Source: BAIKAL-G1 sp943370385
GTDB taxonomy: Bacteria > Cyanobacteriota > Cyanobacteriia > PCC-6307 > Cyanobiaceae
NCBI GenBank assembly: GCA_943370385.1
Contig: CALRQT020000014.1
Coordinates: forward strand, 1 to 64,000
Direction: 5' to 3'
Length of the DNA stretch: 64,000 nucleotides
Below, one piece after another: positions 27,128 through 35,393 of this stretch (position 1 is its first letter; each line of letters begins with the position of its first letter). The position numbers and the translations under genes were made by a program. The notes under the pieces were generated by a model. That model had not been told where the DNA came from. It saw only the letters and a program-made list of their open reading frames with translations, and searched no databases.

Positions 27128-27547
27128 TTAACCAGCGGCCGCGACCAGCCCCTGGGCCCGCAGGGCGATCAGGCTGAGCAGGCCCTGCTGGCCCACCAGC
27201 AGCTCCCGCAGCAGGCTGATCAGGCCCACCCAGATCACGGGGGTGACATCGACCCCCCCGATCGGCTGGATCAGGCGGCGGCTCACGGCCAACAGGGGCT
27301 CGGTGGGGATCGCCACCAACCGCATCACCCCCTTGCCCAAATCCACCTGGGGGTACCAGGTGAGCACGATGCGGAACAAAAACAGCAAAGTCCAGAGGGC
27401 GAGCGCCAGGCCCAGCACCAGGTTGAAACCGGGCAACAGGCTGGCGATGGCGCCCCCCGCGGCCGCCGGCAGAGGCAAATCAGCCAGGGGCAGTTCAGCC
27501 AGGGGACCTAGCAAGGGGGCAAGCAATGGCACCGGGATCCCCGTCAC
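27128..27547 (-). CDS. YggT family membrane protein
   Basis: A 139-residue protein with a Pro/Leu-rich N-terminus and the YggT core: a membrane segment LGLALALWTLLFLFRIVLTWYPQVDL, the TEPLLAVSRRLIQPIGGVDVTPV block with its conserved Pro and Asp, then a second membrane segment. In chloroplasts the related CCB3 helps attach heme to cytochrome b6, and other YggT proteins affect osmotic tolerance and division, so the exact role is open. It lies between accC and psbX, an arrangement that fits a photosynthesis-related role. Confidence 0.85.
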   Translation of the reverse strand: MTGIPVPLLAPLLGPLAELPLADLPLPAAAGGAIASLLPGFNLVLGLALALWTLLFLFRIVLTWYPQVDLGKGVMRLVAIPTEPLLAVSRRLIQPIGGVDVTPVIWVGLISLLRELLVGQQGLLSLIALRAQGLVAAAG

Positions 27548-27624
27548 AAAGCTCTAAGCAGCAGGGGTTCGATCGTAGGGATCCACCATCACTGCCTAGG
27601 ATCCCAGCCGGATCCACCGGTGCC

Positions 27625-27747
27625 ATGACCCCATCCCTTGCGAACTTCCTGAGCAGCCTTGCCTACGGCGCCGTGATCGTGGTTGTGCCCATCACGATCG
27701 CCCTGGTCCTGATCAGCCAGAACGACCGGCTCGATCGTCGCCTCTGA
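27625..27747 (+). CDS. psbX: Photosystem II reaction-centre protein PsbX
   Basis: A 40-residue protein, MTPSLANFLSSLAYGAV then a hydrophobic stretch and SQNDRLDRRL. One transmembrane helix (about 12-31) with a basic C-terminus is exactly the PsbX layout. PsbX sits near cytochrome b559 in photosystem II and influences QB-site quinone exchange. It is divergent from yggT and 134 bases upstream of ycf66 on the same strand. Confidence 0.93.
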   Translation: MTPSLANFLSSLAYGAVIVVVPITIALVLISQNDRLDRRL

Positions 27748-27881
27748 TCGCCAAGCGGTGTTGACCAGCGGCGGCCCCTTGGCGCCGACCTAGACTGGAA
27801 CGAACTGTTTCCCCGGATCATGGCCTCTGCGCTTTGATCTGGGGTCTTGTCATTCAGCGTTGCGACTGAGGGGTCGAAGCC

Positions 27882-29090
27882 GTGGTTAATGCCAGCCTCA
27901 ACTGGGCCAGCATCGTCGGCATCGTGCTGGCGGTAGGCGGTGCTCTCCTCTATTTCATGAGGAGCTTCAAGCCCGCCCTGGCCCGGGACTACGACGTGTT
28001 TTTTGCGGCGGTGGGCCTGCTCTGCGGCGGGATCCTCTTTTTCCAGGGCTGGCGTCTCGATCCGATCCTGCAGTTCGGCCAGTTTCTGCTTGCCGGCACC
28101 ACCGTTTTCTTCGCCTACGAAAGCGTGCGCTTGCGGGGGATCACCACCGAGCAGGCCCGCCGCTCCTCCTTCATTGATGACGACGACGGTCCGCCCGTCG
28201 GACCCCGCATTGGTGGCCGCGATGCCTGGGGCAACGACCTCGATCGCTTCGACGAACCGGAACCCTTGCGGCGCCGGATTCGTTCGCGCCAGGGCAGGGA
28301 TGAACCCGCCGACGAAGAGGACTTTTACCGGCCCCGCACTAGCCCTAGGCCCGCCATTCCCGAAAGGGCCGTGTCCCGCAGTGGCCGCGGATCGGCTCCG
28401 GATGACTGGAACCCAGGCCCTTCTGCCGCCGGCCCTAGGGACCTGTCGCCCCGCACCGGTCGCTACGGCCCTGACGGGGCAGGCCGGGACAGCTACGGCA
28501 ATGGTCCGGGACCCAGGGCTGGGGCCTATGGCAGCAGCGGCCCTGGCGCCTCGTCCGATGCCCCTGGCTTTGGTGCCCGTCGCCGCGATAAGGACGAGGG
28601 CCGCCGCGGCACCCGCCCGAGTGCCATCAGCAGCGCCGACGACATGCCCCGCTCGGGACGCCGGCCTGGCAGCGGTCCGGTCCAGCCCCCTGGCGCCGCT
28701 CCCCTCGGCAACCCTCCCCTCGGCAACCGTGGCGCGGTGCCCCAGGGATCCCCGATTGCCGGCCCAAGCGCCTACGGCTCCAGGCCTGGAGCAGGCCCGG
28801 AGCCGGGCTTGGGCAACCGCCCTGGCCCCCTAGGGTCTGCCTCCCGATCCAACCAGCCCCCCCTGGGCCGCCCTAGCAGCCCCCGGTCGGCGGCTCCGGC
28901 GATGAGCGATGCCGAGTTCCGGCCCCTGCGCCAAAACGAAGGCCCCGCAAGCCCTGCCGCCGACCGCCCTGGCGTTCGCGGCGATGGCAGCCCTTTAGGG
29001 CCTAGCTCAGAATCCGGCCCTGGCCCCAGCGTCAGCTCCTCGGCATCGGCCGCCCCAAGACGGGATAACAGTTCCCGGTTTGACGACTGA
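27882..29090 (+). CDS. ycf66: Ycf66 family protein with long disordered tail
   Basis: A 402-residue protein. The first 90 residues carry three membrane segments with the Ycf66 pattern (NASLNWASIVGIVLAVGGALLYF, RSFKPALARDYDVFFAAVGLL, FLLAGTTVFFAYESVRLRG). Ycf66 is conserved in cyanobacteria and some plastids and its function is unknown. The following 310 residues are a Pro/Gly/Ser/Arg-rich, probably disordered cytosolic tail, far longer than the conserved part. GTG start at 27882. The stop is immediately followed by the GTG of the next gene, so the two are co-translated. Confidence 0.88.
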   Translation: MVNASLNWASIVGIVLAVGGALLYFMRSFKPALARDYDVFFAAVGLLCGGILFFQGWRLDPILQFGQFLLAGTTVFFAYESVRLRGITTEQARRSSFIDDDDGPPVGPRIGGRDAWGNDLDRFDEPEPLRRRIRSRQGRDEPADEEDFYRPRTSPRPAIPERAVSRSGRGSAPDDWNPGPSAAGPRDLSPRTGRYGPDGAGRDSYGNGPGPRAGAYGSSGPGASSDAPGFGARRRDKDEGRRGTRPSAISSADDMPRSGRRPGSGPVQPPGAAPLGNPPLGNRGAVPQGSPIAGPSAYGSRPGAGPEPGLGNRPGPLGSASRSNQPPLGRPSSPRSAAPAMSDAEFRPLRQNEGPASPAADRPGVRGDGSPLGPSSESGPGPSVSSSASAAPRRDNSSRFDD

Positions 29091-29693
29091 GTGCCCAACA
29101 GCCCGGGCCCATTCCATCCGGGCCGCCTCTGGTGGGGGCCGACGCTCCTGGGCCCCTCGGTCCTGGGCCTGATGCTCCTGGTGCAGGCCTGCTCCCTGCC
29201 CTGGGGGATTCGGCGCCAACCGAGCCCCCGGGCTGGGCTCGGCCTAGGGGCGGAAAGCCGCCAGGATCCGGCCCTCAGCGGTGATGGTCGCCTCCTCGCC
29301 AGCCTGGTGTTGCGCTCGGGCCGCACCACGGTGCTGCTCCAGGACCGTCGCTCCGGCCAGGCCATGCCCCTGCCCCTGTTGCGGGGCCAGCAACCCCACA
29401 GCTCCCCCTCCTTGAGCTGGAATGGCCGCTACCTGGCCCTGCTGGTCTGGCGGGGCGGGCGCCGCCAGGTCGTGATCAATGACCGGGCCACCAACCGGCT
29501 CCTGCCGGTGCCCCTGCGGGGCGACCGGGAGGCCCAGAGGCTCAGCCTCGCCCCCGATGGCCGCCATCTCGCCGTGGAGCTGGTGGAAGGCGGCCAAACC
29601 CGGGTGGAAGTCTTTGGATTGGGGGAATGGCTGGAACCCGATCCGGTGCCGGGCTCCCTGTTGCAGGGCCCTCGCTCGGGGGCCCGTCCATGA
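29091..29693 (+). CDS. Putative lipoprotein with TolB/WD40-like repeats (first of pair)
   Basis: A 200-residue protein from a GTG directly after the ycf66 stop. A hydrophobic segment (about 17-33) ends in VQAC (Cys34), a plausible lipobox. The mature part has three repeats of the TolB-propeller type, each with a D/N-GR-L-A core (LSGDGRLLASLVL; LSWNGRYLALLVW; LAPDGRHLAVELV), which form propeller blades. Three blades are too few for a closed propeller, and the next gene encodes a similar set, so the two may assemble together. The function is unknown. Its TGA overlaps the next ATG (ATGA). Confidence 0.7.
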   Translation: MPNSPGPFHPGRLWWGPTLLGPSVLGLMLLVQACSLPWGIRRQPSPRAGLGLGAESRQDPALSGDGRLLASLVLRSGRTTVLLQDRRSGQAMPLPLLRGQQPHSSPSLSWNGRYLALLVWRGGRRQVVINDRATNRLLPVPLRGDREAQRLSLAPDGRHLAVELVEGGQTRVEVFGLGEWLEPDPVPGSLLQGPRSGARP

Positions 29694-30202
29694 GCGGCGC
29701 TCGCCAGCGGGGGAAGGGGCTCCTGCCAGCAGCGCCCGGGATTGGGCTGGCACTCTGCCTGCTGCTGGGGGGCTGCCTGGACAACGGCGCCCGCCCCCTG
29801 ATGGGCCTGAACCTGCAATTGGCCCACACCGCCGTGAACCGGGATCCAGCCCTGGGCAGCGACTGGCTGGCCCTGATCGGGGGCCGGGAGGGCCGCGAGC
29901 AGGTGCGGCTGGTGCGCCTAAGCCAGGGGGCACCGGTCCCCCTACCGGGGCTTAATCGGCCCGATGCCCGGCCCGTGAGCGTGGCTGTGGACCAATGGGG
30001 CGAACGGCTGGCCCTGATTCGCGAATGGGAGGGCCGCAGCGAGCTGGTGCTCTATCGCCGCTCCCTGCAAAGCCTGCAGTTGATCCCGATCGAACCGGCA
30101 GGGGTGCCCCATCGGCTGGCCTTGAGTGCCGATGGCCGGGTCTTGGCCGTGGAGGTGGGCCGGGGCGGCCTCAGCCAGGTGGACTTGTTGGAATTGCCCT
30201 GA
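29690..30202 (+). CDS. Putative lipoprotein with TolB/WD40-like repeats (second of pair)
   Basis: A 170-residue protein with a lipobox LLGGC (Cys29) after a short hydrophobic segment. The mature part repeats the same blade-like pattern as its neighbour (LGSDWLALIGGREGREQVRLV; DQWGERLALIREWEGRSELVLY; LSADGRVLAVEVGRGGLSQVDLLEL). It is translationally coupled to the upstream lipoprotein by an ATGA overlap, and the two look like diverged partners. Envelope location is inferred from the lipobox. No enzymatic motif is seen. Confidence 0.7.
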   Translation: MSGARQRGKGLLPAAPGIGLALCLLLGGCLDNGARPLMGLNLQLAHTAVNRDPALGSDWLALIGGREGREQVRLVRLSQGAPVPLPGLNRPDARPVSVAVDQWGERLALIREWEGRSELVLYRRSLQSLQLIPIEPAGVPHRLALSADGRVLAVEVGRGGLSQVDLLELP

Positions 30203-30286
30203 GCCGCGCCAACCCTCGCCCATCAGGCAATCCGCGCCCCAATCCCAGGCTGATGGGCCCCGGGGCCAGGTGCATGAATCGGGGGC

Positions 30287-30310
30287 AAGGCGCTAGGCAA
30301 CCAGCGCCTT
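30287..30310. terminator. Hairpin between convergent lipoprotein and hli genes
   Basis: AAGGCGCT (30287-30294) and AGCGCCTT (30303-30310) form a perfect 8-bp stem around an 8-base loop, between two genes that point at each other. There is no clear U-tract on either strand, so it may be a weak bidirectional terminator or 3' stabiliser. Confidence 0.4.
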
Positions 30311-30324
30311 AAGGATCCGTGAGC

Positions 30325-30585
30325 TCAGGGCACCAGCCCAGCCCAACGCAGGAACGTCTCGCCACTGAGGGCCTCGATCACCAGGATGGCCGTAAAACCA
30401 ACCATGGCAAAGCGACCATTGATGCGCTCGGCGTAGCCACTCCAGCCAAAGCTGGGCACATCGAGGGTGGTGGCGCTGGTGGCAGGCGGTTCGGACTTAG
30501 CTGGGATTTGTTGAGCCCCGTCTCCTTGGGGGCTGCCTGCTTGGGGCACCTCAGGGTGGCTGGCATCAGGATTGGGGCTGGCCAT
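30325..30585 (-). CDS. hli: High light-inducible protein (Hlip / SCP)
   Basis: An 86-residue protein: a hydrophilic Pro/Ser-rich N-terminus of about 45 residues, then a single membrane helix bearing the chlorophyll-binding signature GYAERINGRFAMVGFTAI, with the Glu-Asn-Arg ligands of the LHC superfamily. Hlips bind chlorophyll and carotenoids and protect photosystem II assembly intermediates under high light. It starts only five bases after the stop of the upstream ABC transporter gene, so it is very likely co-transcribed with it. Confidence 0.93.
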   Translation of the reverse strand: MASPNPDASHPEVPQAGSPQGDGAQQIPAKSEPPATSATTLDVPSFGWSGYAERINGRFAMVGFTAILVIEALSGETFLRWAGLVP

Positions 30586-30590
30586 GGCTC

Positions 30591-32609
30591 TTAGGCTCCG
30601 GTGTTGAAGTCATAGCTGGCGGCCGGAATCAACTTCCAGCCCCCCTGGCCGTCCAGTTCCAGCACGGTGTCATGGAAGCTGCGCAGGGTGGGGCGGTGGC
30701 CGACGCTGACGAAGGCCATCTCCCGCTGGGCCAGCAGGTTGTAGAGGTGTTTTTCCGTGGTCACATCGAGGGCGCTGGTGGCCTCATCGAGCACCACAAA
30801 TCGTGGCGAATTCAGCAGCAGGCGGGCAAAGGCCAGGCGCTGCTGTTCTCCCAGGGACAGCAGCCGGGGCCAATCCTGCTTGATGTCGAGGTCGGGATAG
30901 CGGTGCACCAGCTCGGGCAGACGCACCTCCTCGAGCACATGGCGCAGCTGGCCATCACTGAAGCGTTCGGTGCTCTGGGGGTAGCAAAGCTGCTCCCGCA
31001 GGCTGCCAAGCAGCATGTAGGGCTTCTGGGGAATGAACATCAGCTCGCCCACGGGGGGCCGGTGCACGCGGCCGGCGCCGGCGGGCCACAGGCCACTGAC
31101 CAGGCGCAGGAAGGAGGTCTTGCCGCAGCCGGAGGGACCGACCACTAAGAGGCGCTGGCTGGGGCCAACCTCCAGGCTGAGGTCATGGATCAGCCGGCGG
31201 CTGCTACGCGGCGGAATCAGATCCACGTGGCTTACCAGGATCGAATCGGGCGGTTCATCGCCGATGGCCAAATCAGAAGTGAGGGCAGGCTGGCCCTGCT
31301 CGGCGATCGACTGGGCCAACACCTCACCGCTGATCGACTCGACCTTGCCCTGGAAGCCCTCCAGACGGCTGATCGACGCGGAGAAGGCCGCCAGGCGATC
31401 AATGTTATTAACGATATAACTGACCGAAAACAATACCTGGGAGAAGGCAATGCTGGCCTGGCCGAACACGCCAAAATCAACCTGCTTGGCAAAGTAGATC
31501 GGGGCAATCACCAGCCAGGGCAGGAAGCGAGAGAAATAATCGTAGGAGCGCTGGATAACCTCTATCAAGGCCTCCCAGATAATCAACTTATTATAGTTCT
31601 GAATAACCCCGCCAAGCCGCCTGGTTCCCTCCTTCTGCTCCTGTTGCTCGCCGCGGTAAAATGCAATCGACTCGGCGTTGTCACGGATGTGTACCAGGCC
31701 GTAGCGAAAATCTGCCTCCAGCTTCAATTGCTGGTAATTGAGATTCACGAGCTTGCGACTGGCGAAAATGATCAAGCCAGTGCCTCCCACCGAATAACCC
31801 AAAAGCCAGAGAGCCAGGGTTGCATTGATGCTCCAAAGCACAATAATGAAGCTGAAAAAAGTAAGCAGAGCCGAGATTATTTCTACCGTAACACTCAGGC
31901 TTGTGGCCGTAAAGCTTGCCGCATCCTGGGAGATCCGCTGGTCGGGGTTGTCGATTTCCTCAACGCTTTCATCGTTGGGATTAAGAACATAATAGGCGCG
32001 ATTGGTCAGATAGCGGCCCAACATTCTTTCGCTTAACCATTCGCGCCACATCAACCCCAGCTTGGGGATCAGGTAACTCTGAAGCGCCCGAATTGGCAAG
32101 GCCAGGACCAGGCAAAAGGCGTAAACCGCCACGATCTTCCAGAAGTCCTCGGCCTTGTAGGCCACCAGGGCATTCTCGATGTTGCGGGCGACAAAACTGA
32201 TGCCCACATTGATGCCGTTGATCACCAGGATCAACAAGGTGATCACCCCCAGCAACAGCCAGGGCAACCAGCGCCCCTGGCGCAATTTGGCGCGCAAGGC
32301 CCAAAAACAGGCCAGCCCGGCGCCAAAAAACACCATCACCACCTTGCCCCAGGGCCCGGCCCAGATCGACGCCACCTGTTCGCGCACCCCTGGCACGAAG
32401 CGAAGCTGCAACTCGGGGATCCAGGCGCTGCTGGCCGCGATCGCAGCCGTCAGCAGCAGCAGGGTGAAGCCCACCACAACCGCAATCAGGGCCACCACCA
32501 ACACCAGGAACTGGCCGGAGCTGGCGCCGTTATCCAACGGCAGGAAGTAGGGCTGGGCCAGGCGCTGCAGCTTGCCGAGCTGGCTGCGGAGGGCCTTCAG
32601 GGGACTCAT
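30591..32609 (-). CDS. BacA/SbmA-YddA-type ABC transporter, fused permease and ATPase
   Basis: A 672-residue half-transporter: about six membrane segments in residues 35-430, then an ABC ATPase with GPSGCGKTS, a degenerate signature LSLGEQQR, Walker B VVLDEATSALD and switch region VSVGHRP. The order of domains and the NPDQRISQDA motif place it in the YddA/SbmA/BacA (ABCD-like) group, whose members move vitamin B12, peptides or long-chain fatty acids. The start is the ATG at 32609; a TTG four codons earlier is possible. GC content drops in the permease part (about 31370-32040) compared with the rest. The gene is followed immediately by hli. Confidence 0.87.
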   Translation of the reverse strand: MSPLKALRSQLGKLQRLAQPYFLPLDNGASSGQFLVLVVALIAVVVGFTLLLLTAAIAASSAWIPELQLRFVPGVREQVASIWAGPWGKVVMVFFGAGLACFWALRAKLRQGRWLPWLLLGVITLLILVINGINVGISFVARNIENALVAYKAEDFWKIVAVYAFCLVLALPIRALQSYLIPKLGLMWREWLSERMLGRYLTNRAYYVLNPNDESVEEIDNPDQRISQDAASFTATSLSVTVEIISALLTFFSFIIVLWSINATLALWLLGYSVGGTGLIIFASRKLVNLNYQQLKLEADFRYGLVHIRDNAESIAFYRGEQQEQKEGTRRLGGVIQNYNKLIIWEALIEVIQRSYDYFSRFLPWLVIAPIYFAKQVDFGVFGQASIAFSQVLFSVSYIVNNIDRLAAFSASISRLEGFQGKVESISGEVLAQSIAEQGQPALTSDLAIGDEPPDSILVSHVDLIPPRSSRRLIHDLSLEVGPSQRLLVVGPSGCGKTSFLRLVSGLWPAGAGRVHRPPVGELMFIPQKPYMLLGSLREQLCYPQSTERFSDGQLRHVLEEVRLPELVHRYPDLDIKQDWPRLLSLGEQQRLAFARLLLNSPRFVVLDEATSALDVTTEKHLYNLLAQREMAFVSVGHRPTLRSFHDTVLELDGQGGWKLIPAASYDFNTGA

Positions 32610-32676
32610 GACGACGCTCAAGTGGGGCCATTCTCGCCGCTGGAGTGTCCTGGCCGGAGGTCGGCCCAGGGATCGC

Positions 32677-33024
32677 TCACCCCGGCGGCCATTGCAGTGG
32701 CCGGCCGCCGATCACATGCACATGCAGGTGAAACACCGTTTGCCCCGCCTCGGCGCCGCTATTGATCACCGTGCGCCAGGCCGTGAGCCCCTCCTGGCGC
32801 GCCACCTGGGCGGCCACCAGCAGCAGGTGGCCGAGCAGGGGCCCATCGGCGGCGCTGGCGTCGGCCAGGTTCACCAGGGGCTGGCGCGGGATCACCAGGA
32901 GGTGCACCGGCGCCTGGGGCTGGACATCGCGAAAGGCGATGCAGAGGTCGTCGCTGTGGACCTGGTCCGAGGGGATTTCACCCCGCAGGATGCGGCCAAA
33001 AATCGTGTCGGCGGGCTGGTCCAT
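32677..33024 (-). CDS. HIT family nucleotide-binding hydrolase (HinT-like)
   Basis: A 115-residue protein with the complete HinT fold: TIFGRILRGEIPSDQVHSDD at the start, AFRDVQPQAPVHLLVIPR in the middle and the histidine triad HLHVHVIGG near the C-terminus. HinT enzymes hydrolyse AMP-phosphoramidates and aminoacyl adenylates in the cytosol. It is 67 bases upstream of the ABC transporter gene on the same strand and divergent from comM. Confidence 0.93.
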   Translation of the reverse strand: MDQPADTIFGRILRGEIPSDQVHSDDLCIAFRDVQPQAPVHLLVIPRQPLVNLADASAADGPLLGHLLLVAAQVARQEGLTAWRTVINSGAEAGQTVFHLHVHVIGGRPLQWPPG

Positions 33025-33120
33025 GGCGGGGGGGAAGGAACGAACGGGGGCGGGGCTGCCCCCAGGTAGGCCCCCCGGAACAGCGGTGGCACTGGTCAGT
33101 GAAACCCTGCCCCAGGCTTG

Positions 33121-34740
33121 ATGTTGGCACGTTGCAGCGGCGCGGCCCTGGTGGGTCTCGATGCGGTGGAAGTGGCCGTGGAGGTGGACATCACCCCGGG
33201 ATTGCCGGGCGTGCTGATGGTGGGCCTGGCCGATGCGGCGGTGCAGGAATCGCGGGAGCGGGTGCGCTCGGCCCTGCGCAACAGCGGCCTGCGCATGCCC
33301 CTCACCCGGGTGGTGGTGAACCTGGCACCGGCGGATGTGCGCAAGGAGGGGCCGGCCTTTGATTTGCCGATCGCCCTGGCCCTACTGCTAGCCAGTGGCC
33401 AACTCGACCATCGCCGGTTGGCGGGGGTCTGGGCGGCGGGCGAGCTGGGCCTCGATGGCCAGCTGCGGCCCGTTCGCGGTGCCCTGGCCCTGGCCCTGGC
33501 GGCCCAGCAGGCCGGGGCCCGGGCCCTGATCGTGCCCCAGGCCAATGGGACCGAGGCCGCCCTGGTGGAGGGGCTCACCGTCTGGCCGGCAGCCAGCCTC
33601 GGCCAGGTGCTGGAGCTCCTGGCCGATCCGGCCCGGGCCTGCCTTCCTAGCCCCGTGGCCCCTGAGCCGCCCGCCCAGGACCTGGACCTGGCCGATGTGC
33701 GGGGCCAGCCCCATGGCCGCCGTGCCCTGGAGATCGCCGCGGCCGGAGGCCACCACCTGTTGCTGGTGGGCCCCCCGGGCAGCGGCAAGACGATGCTGGC
33801 CAGGCGCCTGCCTGGGCTCCTGCCACCCCTGCAACGGCAGGAAGCCCTGGAACTGGGCCAGCTCTATTCGGTGGCGGGCCTACTCGGCAGCCAGGGCCAC
33901 CTCCCCAGGCAGCGGCCCTTCCGCGCACCCCACCACGGCTGCTCCGGCCCGGCCCTGATCGGCGGCGGCCCGATCCCGAGGCCGGGCGATCTGGCCCTGG
34001 CCCACCACGGCGTGCTGTTCCTCGATGAACTGGCCGAATTTCGCCGCGATGTGCTCAACCAGCTGCGCCAGCCCCTCGAAGAAGGGGAGGTGTGGATCAG
34101 CCGCACCCGGGCGCGGCTGCGCTTTCCCTGCGCCGTCACCCTGGTGGCCGCCACCAACCCCTGCCCCTGCGGCTGGTATGGCGACCCGGAGCGGGCCTGC
34201 GGCTGTGGCGAGGCCCAGCGCCAGCGCTACTGGGGCAAACTCAGCGGCCCCCTGCTCGATCGCCTCGACCTGCAGGTGATCCTGCGCCGGCCCCACGTCC
34301 AAGAGCTCGGTCCCGATCGCCAGCCCGGCATCCAGGGCAAGACCATCGGTCAGTCCGGTCAGAGCATCCCCCGATGGACTGGATCAGCGGAAGCGACCCA
34401 ATCCTCAGGATCGCCTAGCGCCCCTGGATCGACGGCCCAGGTGGCCGAACGGGTCTGGCAGGCCCGCCAGCGCATGGCCGATCGCAATCCCCGCGGCTGC
34501 GCCAACAGCCGCCTGAGTTCCAGGGAGCTGGCTGGGTGCGGCCACTTCGAAGCCGAAGCCCTGCACCTCTGGCGCTCCGCCCTAGAGCACCGGGCCCTGA
34601 GTGCCCGGGCCGGCGAACGGGTCCTGCGCATGGCCCGCACGATTGCGGACCTGGCAGGGGACACCACCGTGGATGGCCAGGCGATTGCCGAGGCCCTGAC
34701 CTACCGCAGTTTCGATCGCGACCACCAGCCCTCCGGCTAA
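33121..34740 (+). CDS. comM: YifB/ComM-family Mg-chelatase-like AAA+ ATPase
   Basis: A 539-residue protein with an N-terminal Lon-protease-like domain (VEVDITPGLPGVLMVGLADAAV ... DLPIALALL), a central AAA+ domain (Walker A GPPGSGKT, FRAPHH, LFLDELAEF, ATNPCPCG) and a C-terminal Mg-chelatase-like helical domain. ComM is a DNA helicase driving branch migration during natural transformation; it is widespread in bacteria, so it does not prove competence here. A low-complexity insert of about 40 residues (near 405-440) interrupts the region after LDLQVIL. The ATG at 33121 is preferred over the TTG just before it. Confidence 0.9.
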   Translation: MLARCSGAALVGLDAVEVAVEVDITPGLPGVLMVGLADAAVQESRERVRSALRNSGLRMPLTRVVVNLAPADVRKEGPAFDLPIALALLLASGQLDHRRLAGVWAAGELGLDGQLRPVRGALALALAAQQAGARALIVPQANGTEAALVEGLTVWPAASLGQVLELLADPARACLPSPVAPEPPAQDLDLADVRGQPHGRRALEIAAAGGHHLLLVGPPGSGKTMLARRLPGLLPPLQRQEALELGQLYSVAGLLGSQGHLPRQRPFRAPHHGCSGPALIGGGPIPRPGDLALAHHGVLFLDELAEFRRDVLNQLRQPLEEGEVWISRTRARLRFPCAVTLVAATNPCPCGWYGDPERACGCGEAQRQRYWGKLSGPLLDRLDLQVILRRPHVQELGPDRQPGIQGKTIGQSGQSIPRWTGSAEATQSSGSPSAPGSTAQVAERVWQARQRMADRNPRGCANSRLSSRELAGCGHFEAEALHLWRSALEHRALSARAGERVLRMARTIADLAGDTTVDGQAIAEALTYRSFDRDHQPSG

Positions 34741-34761
34741 GGGGCCCATGGGCTGCAGCCC

Positions 34762-34908
34762 CTATCGGCGATGGCGGGCAATCTCACCGGTGTAGGGCTG
34801 GACGCCGATGGCCGGAGGCAGGTGCTGCTGCTCTTCCCTGGGATTGCCAAAGGCATGGACCAGGGAGCTGCCAAACCAAAGGCCAAACAGGGCCATGAGA
34901 CGGGTCAT
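34762..34908 (-). CDS. Candidate small protein (48 residues)
   Basis: From the ATG at 34908 the frame encodes a short hydrophobic helix (RLMALFGLWFGSSLVHAFG) and a polar tail ending QPYTGEIARHRR. It lies downstream of rpsU on the same strand, right after a strong hairpin. It looks like a small signal-anchored or exported protein, but the size is too small to rule out a chance frame. No family is recognised. The frame could extend upstream to 34986, through the hairpin. Confidence 0.45.
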   Translation of the reverse strand: MTRLMALFGLWFGSSLVHAFGNPREEQQHLPPAIGVQPYTGEIARHRR

Positions 34909-34928
34909 GGGTCCAGCTCCAAACAGAA

Positions 34929-34956
34929 CTGGCCCCAGTCTTGAAAGACCGGGGCC
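34929..34956 (-). terminator. Hairpin downstream of rpsU
   Basis: On the minus strand GGCCCCGGTCTT pairs with AAGACTGGGGCC (one C-A mismatch) around a 2-3 base loop. It sits about 170 bases after the rpsU stop and 20 bases before the candidate small ORF. The following sequence AGTTCTGTTTG is only modestly T-rich, so termination may be partial. Confidence 0.55.
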
Positions 34957-35125
34957 CCCTGACAACAGGTAGAAGCACGGATTCAACGCACCCCCTGACG
35001 ATTCTCCGGTCAGGTTGGGGCCTCATTCACCATCCCGACGCCCTAGGCCAGGGAGAGCAGATGAGAACAGCAGCCAGATATCGAGAAAACCCTACCTATC
35101 AGCAGGGAACGCAGGTCAGCGGCAA

Positions 35126-35296
35126 TCAGCGGCGGCGGCGACGCTGTTGGGCCTTGCGCTTGTACTTCTCGGTGGGGGTTTCGTGGTGACGCAGGCGCTT
35201 GAGATCGGCGAAAATGCCTGCCTTGGAGACCTGGCGCTTGAAACGGCGTAGGGCCGATTCGATGCCTTCGTTTTCGCCGACGGTGACCTGGGTCAT
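35126..35296 (-). CDS. rpsU: 30S ribosomal protein S21
   Basis: A 56-residue, very basic protein: MTQVTVGENEGIESALRRFK, then KAGIFADLKRLRHHETPTEK and a C-terminal run of arginines (AQQRRRRR). This is ribosomal protein S21, which sits on the small subunit platform near the anti-Shine-Dalgarno region and assists initiation. The length is normal for cyanobacterial S21. ATG start at 35296. Confidence 0.95.
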   Translation of the reverse strand: MTQVTVGENEGIESALRRFKRQVSKAGIFADLKRLRHHETPTEKYKRKAQQRRRRR

Positions 35297-35393
35297 GAAG
35301 CGCTTTGGTGCTCAGCAGTGGATTGATCGTAGCAAGTGCCCCTGCCGGGACAGGAGCGGAAGCCCCCATGCCTGGTTTCGGCGCTCCGCCTGG

